The notes beneath the pieces are model-generated. The model saw only the letters and a list, made by a program, of their open reading frames with translations. It was not told the DNA's origin and did not search any database. Position numbers and translations under genes: made by a program. Shown in pieces: positions 6,669 to 7,965 of a stretch of 7,965 bases of DNA; position 1 is the first letter of the stretch; every line of letters starts with the position of its first letter. The stretch is from contig JAITED010000036.1 of NCBI GenBank assembly GCA_031282235.1, positions 1-7,965 of the forward strand, in the 5' to 3' direction. The DNA comes from Propionibacteriaceae bacterium. GTDB lineage: Bacteria; Actinomycetota; Actinomycetes; Propionibacteriales; Propionibacteriaceae.

Positions 6669-6777
6669 ATCCGACTCCCTCTCCTCCCCGCTCACCCACC
6701 CCTCCTCCCCATCCCAACTCCAAACTCTCCCCTCCCCCTCCCAACTCACCCCAACTTCCCAAATAGTTAAGGAGTAA
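6664..6777 (+). CDS. 37-residue Ser/Pro/Gln-rich frame created by duplication
   Basis: AAGGAG two codons before the pgmB stop places this ATG at an ideal distance, so translation is plausible. The product is almost only Ser, Pro, Leu, Gln and Thr, because the DNA is nearly pure C/T/A, and it ends in SQIVKE, copying the pgmB end IVKE. No domain is recognisable. I consider it a by-product of a duplication rather than a functional gene. If translated, it would let ribosomes pass from pgmB to the next start by stop-start reinitiation. Confidence 0.3.
   Translation: MQSDSLSSPLTHPSSPSQLQTLPSPSQLTPTSQIVKE
6691..6765 (+). repeat. 75-base G-free, pyrimidine-rich low-complexity tract
   Basis: No G occurs on the plus strand between 6690 and 6766. 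The tract is mostly C and T with scattered A, and has internal repeats such as TCCCAACTC (6712-6720 and 6739-6747). The motif CCCCATCCC, present in the 3' end of pgmB, recurs here, so the tract may have grown from that end. Strand-asymmetric C/T DNA can form triplex structures and slip in replication. Confidence 0.85.
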
Positions 6778-6784
6778 AGATGCA
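6749..6784 (+). repeat. Direct repeat copy 2: pgmB-like end + ribosome site + ATGCA
   Basis: This is the second copy of the module at 6634-6668. It supplies AAGGAG (6769-6774) to the ATG at 6780, again with a stop codon (TAA, 6775-6777) between ribosome site and start, exactly as at the pgmB end. Confidence 0.93.
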
Positions 6785-6893
6785 GCCCGTACTGAATACG
6801 GCGGTGGAACACCGGCTGGCACTGTTGAGTGAGGAAGAACTCGTCGGGCAACTGTTGTGCGTTTATTATCTGAGCCCGACCCCTACAGGTTAG
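6780..6893 (+). pseudogene. Truncated gene start, possible GH3 glycoside hydrolase remnant
   Basis: ATG at 6780 with a perfect AAGGAG site opens a 37-codon frame ending TAG at 6891. The segment RLALLSEEELVGQLLCVYY (residues 12-30) resembles the opening of family 3 glycoside hydrolases, whose N-termini typically read like LSLEEKVGQL. The match then stops. The frame ends four bases into the stop of the convergent trxB, so no room remains for the roughly 350-900 residues of a GH3 enzyme. A deletion that joined this gene start to the trxB end is the simplest explanation. Codon use looks normal up to the break, suggesting recent loss. The family call rests on a short motif and is tentative; an unrelated small protein is possible. 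Confidence 0.45.
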
Positions 6894-7819
6894 CGGGTTT
6901 CGTCTAGGAAACGCTCAACGTCTAGGGCGGCGCGGCAGCCGGTTCCAGCGGCGCTGATAGCTTGCCGATAAGTGGGGTCGGTGACGTCACCGGCAGCGAA
7001 TACGCCGGGCAGGTTGGTGGCGGTGCCGGGGGCGGCGACTTTGATGTAACCACCGGTGGTTAGCTCCACTTGACCGGCTACCAACTCGGAACTGGGGGTG
7101 TGGCCGATGGCCTCAAAGAGCCCAGCTACGGGTAGCTCGCTGGTTTCGCCGGTTACGGTGTCGCGCAGCGTGAGGGCAGCTAGCCGACCATCACCCGAAG
7201 CGTCGGTGACTTCGCTGTTCATCAAAGCTACGATTTTCGGGTTGGCGCGCAGTCTATCCACCATGATGTTTGAGGCGCGGAACTCGTCGCGGCGGTGAAT
7301 GAGCGTCACCTTATCCGCAAAGCGGGACAGGAACGTAGCTTCCTCAATCGCAGTGTCGCCGCCGCCCACCACAGCGACCTCTTTCCCGCGATAGAAGAAA
7401 CCGTCGCAGGTAGCACACCACGAGATACCTTTACCGGCATACGTGGCCTCTGCGGGAATCCCCAGTTGGCGATACTTCGAGCCCAGCGCCAGAATCACCG
7501 ACCACGCTTCGTACTCCCCACCCTCGGCGCTCCACACCCGTTTCACTTCATGTGCGAGGTCAACGCGCTCCACATCTTCCGTGATGAACTCGGTGCCAAA
7601 CCGCTCCGCCTGCGCGCGCATCTGCGCCATCAGCTCCGGCCCGCTAATCCCGTCGGGGAACCCCGGAAAGTTCTCAATCTCGGAGGTGTTGACCAGCATC
7701 CCGCCAACGTTCAGTGCGCTCTCAAACAGCAGCGGTTGCAACCCCGCCCGCGCCGCATAAATCGCCGCCGTATACCCCGCCGGCCCCGAGCCGATAATAA
7801 TAACGTTACGAATCTTCAT
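6890..7819 (-). CDS. trxB: Thioredoxin reductase (NADPH, FAD)
   Basis: This cytoplasmic flavoenzyme of 309 residues, the normal length, transfers electrons from NADPH through FAD and a disulfide to thioredoxin. Seen are the FAD-binding GSGPAG (10-15), the redox-active CATC (Cys135, Cys138), the NADPH-binding GGGDTA (152-157) and HRRDEFRAS (175-183, phosphate-binding Arg). FEAIGHTP (235-242) and the second FAD motif FAAGDV (274-279) follow. The C-terminus AGTGCRAALD (291-300) is family-typical. GGGAGGT four bases before the ATG at 7819 fixes the start. In many actinobacteria trxA follows trxB directly. Here the next thing downstream is the convergent hydrolase fragment, with the two stop codons overlapping (6890-6893), so trxA is either elsewhere or lost. 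Confidence 0.97.
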   Translation of the reverse strand: MKIRNVIIIGSGPAGYTAAIYAARAGLQPLLFESALNVGGMLVNTSEIENFPGFPDGISGPELMAQMRAQAERFGTEFITEDVERVDLAHEVKRVWSAEGGEYEAWSVILALGSKYRQLGIPAEATYAGKGISWCATCDGFFYRGKEVAVVGGGDTAIEEATFLSRFADKVTLIHRRDEFRASNIMVDRLRANPKIVALMNSEVTDASGDGRLAALTLRDTVTGETSELPVAGLFEAIGHTPSSELVAGQVELTTGGYIKVAAPGTATNLPGVFAAGDVTDPTYRQAISAAGTGCRAALDVERFLDETR

Positions 7820-7848
7820 AGTTACCTCCCAACAATCTAGGAAATCCC

Positions 7849-7854
7849 ATTCTA
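7849..7854 (-). promoter_or_regulatory. Possible -10 box of trxB promoter
   Basis: On the minus strand TAGAAT lies 29 bases before the trxB ATG, giving a leader of roughly 20 bases that just includes the GGGAGGT ribosome site. The -35 region (TGCCAC, 17 bases further up) is a weak match. Confidence 0.4.
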
Positions 7855-7896
7855 CTTACGTAATAAAGCATGTGGCAGTGGGTGGAGTGCTTCTCC

Positions 7897-7926
7897 CCCC
7901 GTCATGGCTAGCGCGTAGCGCGTATC
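7897..7926. repeat. Dispersed-type repeat, copy 1
   Basis: The unit begins CCCCGTCATG and ends GCGTATC, with GCGCGTAGCGCG in the middle forming a self-complementary core (GCGC, GTA, GCGC). It lies immediately left of a second related unit, offset by 34 bases. Similar CGTCAT...GCG...ATC elements occur as dispersed repeats in intergenic regions of many bacteria. Confidence 0.7.
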
Positions 7927-7930
7927 CCTT

Positions 7931-7965
7931 CCCCGTCATGCTGCGCGGAGTGAGCGTAGCGTATC
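7931..7965. repeat. Dispersed-type repeat, copy 2, reaching window edge
   Basis: It shares CCCCGTCATG at the left and AGCG..GTATC at the right with copy 1, but has an expanded middle (CTGCGCGGAGTGAGCGTAGC). The arms CTGCGC and GCGTAG can pair with one G-T. More copies may follow beyond the window. Confidence 0.7.

Noticed and set aside
6373..6822. 149-codon minus-strand frame with a Gly/Glu/Trp-rich start
   Set aside because: The composition comes from the complementary strand of the C/T tract, and the rest is a shadow of pgmB.
6875..6897. CCCG...CGGG hairpin followed by TTT at the convergent gene ends
   Set aside because: The stem is only four pairs, with a weak bulged extension and a short T run, so it is not a supportable terminator.
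7295..7840. 181-codon open frame on the plus strand opposite trxB
   Set aside because: It is antisense to a complete, motif-perfect trxB, rich in Arg/Pro/His, and has no recognisable domain.

Overview
The window most likely comes from an actinobacterium, possibly of the Actinomycetaceae type. The basis is moderately high G+C in the housekeeping part, a GTG start, strong AAGGAG-type ribosome sites, an actinobacterial-looking CPA1 antiporter with a long soluble tail, and a ROK repressor. The genus assignment is a weak inference. No rRNA, tRNA, CRISPR array or transposase is visible.

Layout. Positions 1-2354 (minus strand) hold the front part of a type I restriction-modification locus: hsdM (N6-adenine methyltransferase subunit) followed by a RhuM-family gene that starts inside the end of hsdM and runs out of the window at base 1. 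The hsdS and hsdR partners would lie beyond the left edge if the locus is complete. Sampled 60-base lines of this segment have roughly 47-57% G+C, against about 63-65% in sampled lines of the antiporter and trxB. This suggests the hsd block is acquired DNA. Positions 2355-2585 are a divergent intergenic region. Positions 2586-4346 (plus) encode a Na+/H+ antiporter.

Positions 4347-6893 (plus) look like a small, partly eroded sugar-utilisation operon. It has an A/T-rich palindromic operator candidate, a ROK transcriptional repressor, a 34-codon stub with a very strong ribosome site, and a beta-phosphoglucomutase-like HAD phosphatase. After these come a 37-codon Ser/Pro-rich frame made of G-free DNA and a 37-codon fragment resembling the beginning of a GH3 glycoside hydrolase. 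The last 35-36 bases around the pgmB stop are duplicated: last codons, ribosome site and next start codon. The copies flank the G-free tract, so each of two consecutive start codons has its own near-identical ribosome site. The operon presumably once coupled sugar sensing (ROK), glycoside cleavage (hydrolase or phosphorylase, now lost) and sugar-phosphate isomerisation (PgmB).

Positions 6890-7819 (minus) encode thioredoxin reductase, whose stop codon overlaps the stop of the hydrolase fragment. Positions 7820-7965 hold its promoter region and two adjacent copies of a G/C-rich repeat of the CGTCATGCTGCGCG type, which look like a dispersed-repeat cluster.

The most notable items are the hsdM/rhuM overlap with a large palindrome inside rhuM, the duplicated pgmB-end/ribosome-site module with the G-free tract, the gene stubs that point to operon decay, and the ROK-type operator. 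None can be called a new system from sequence alone.
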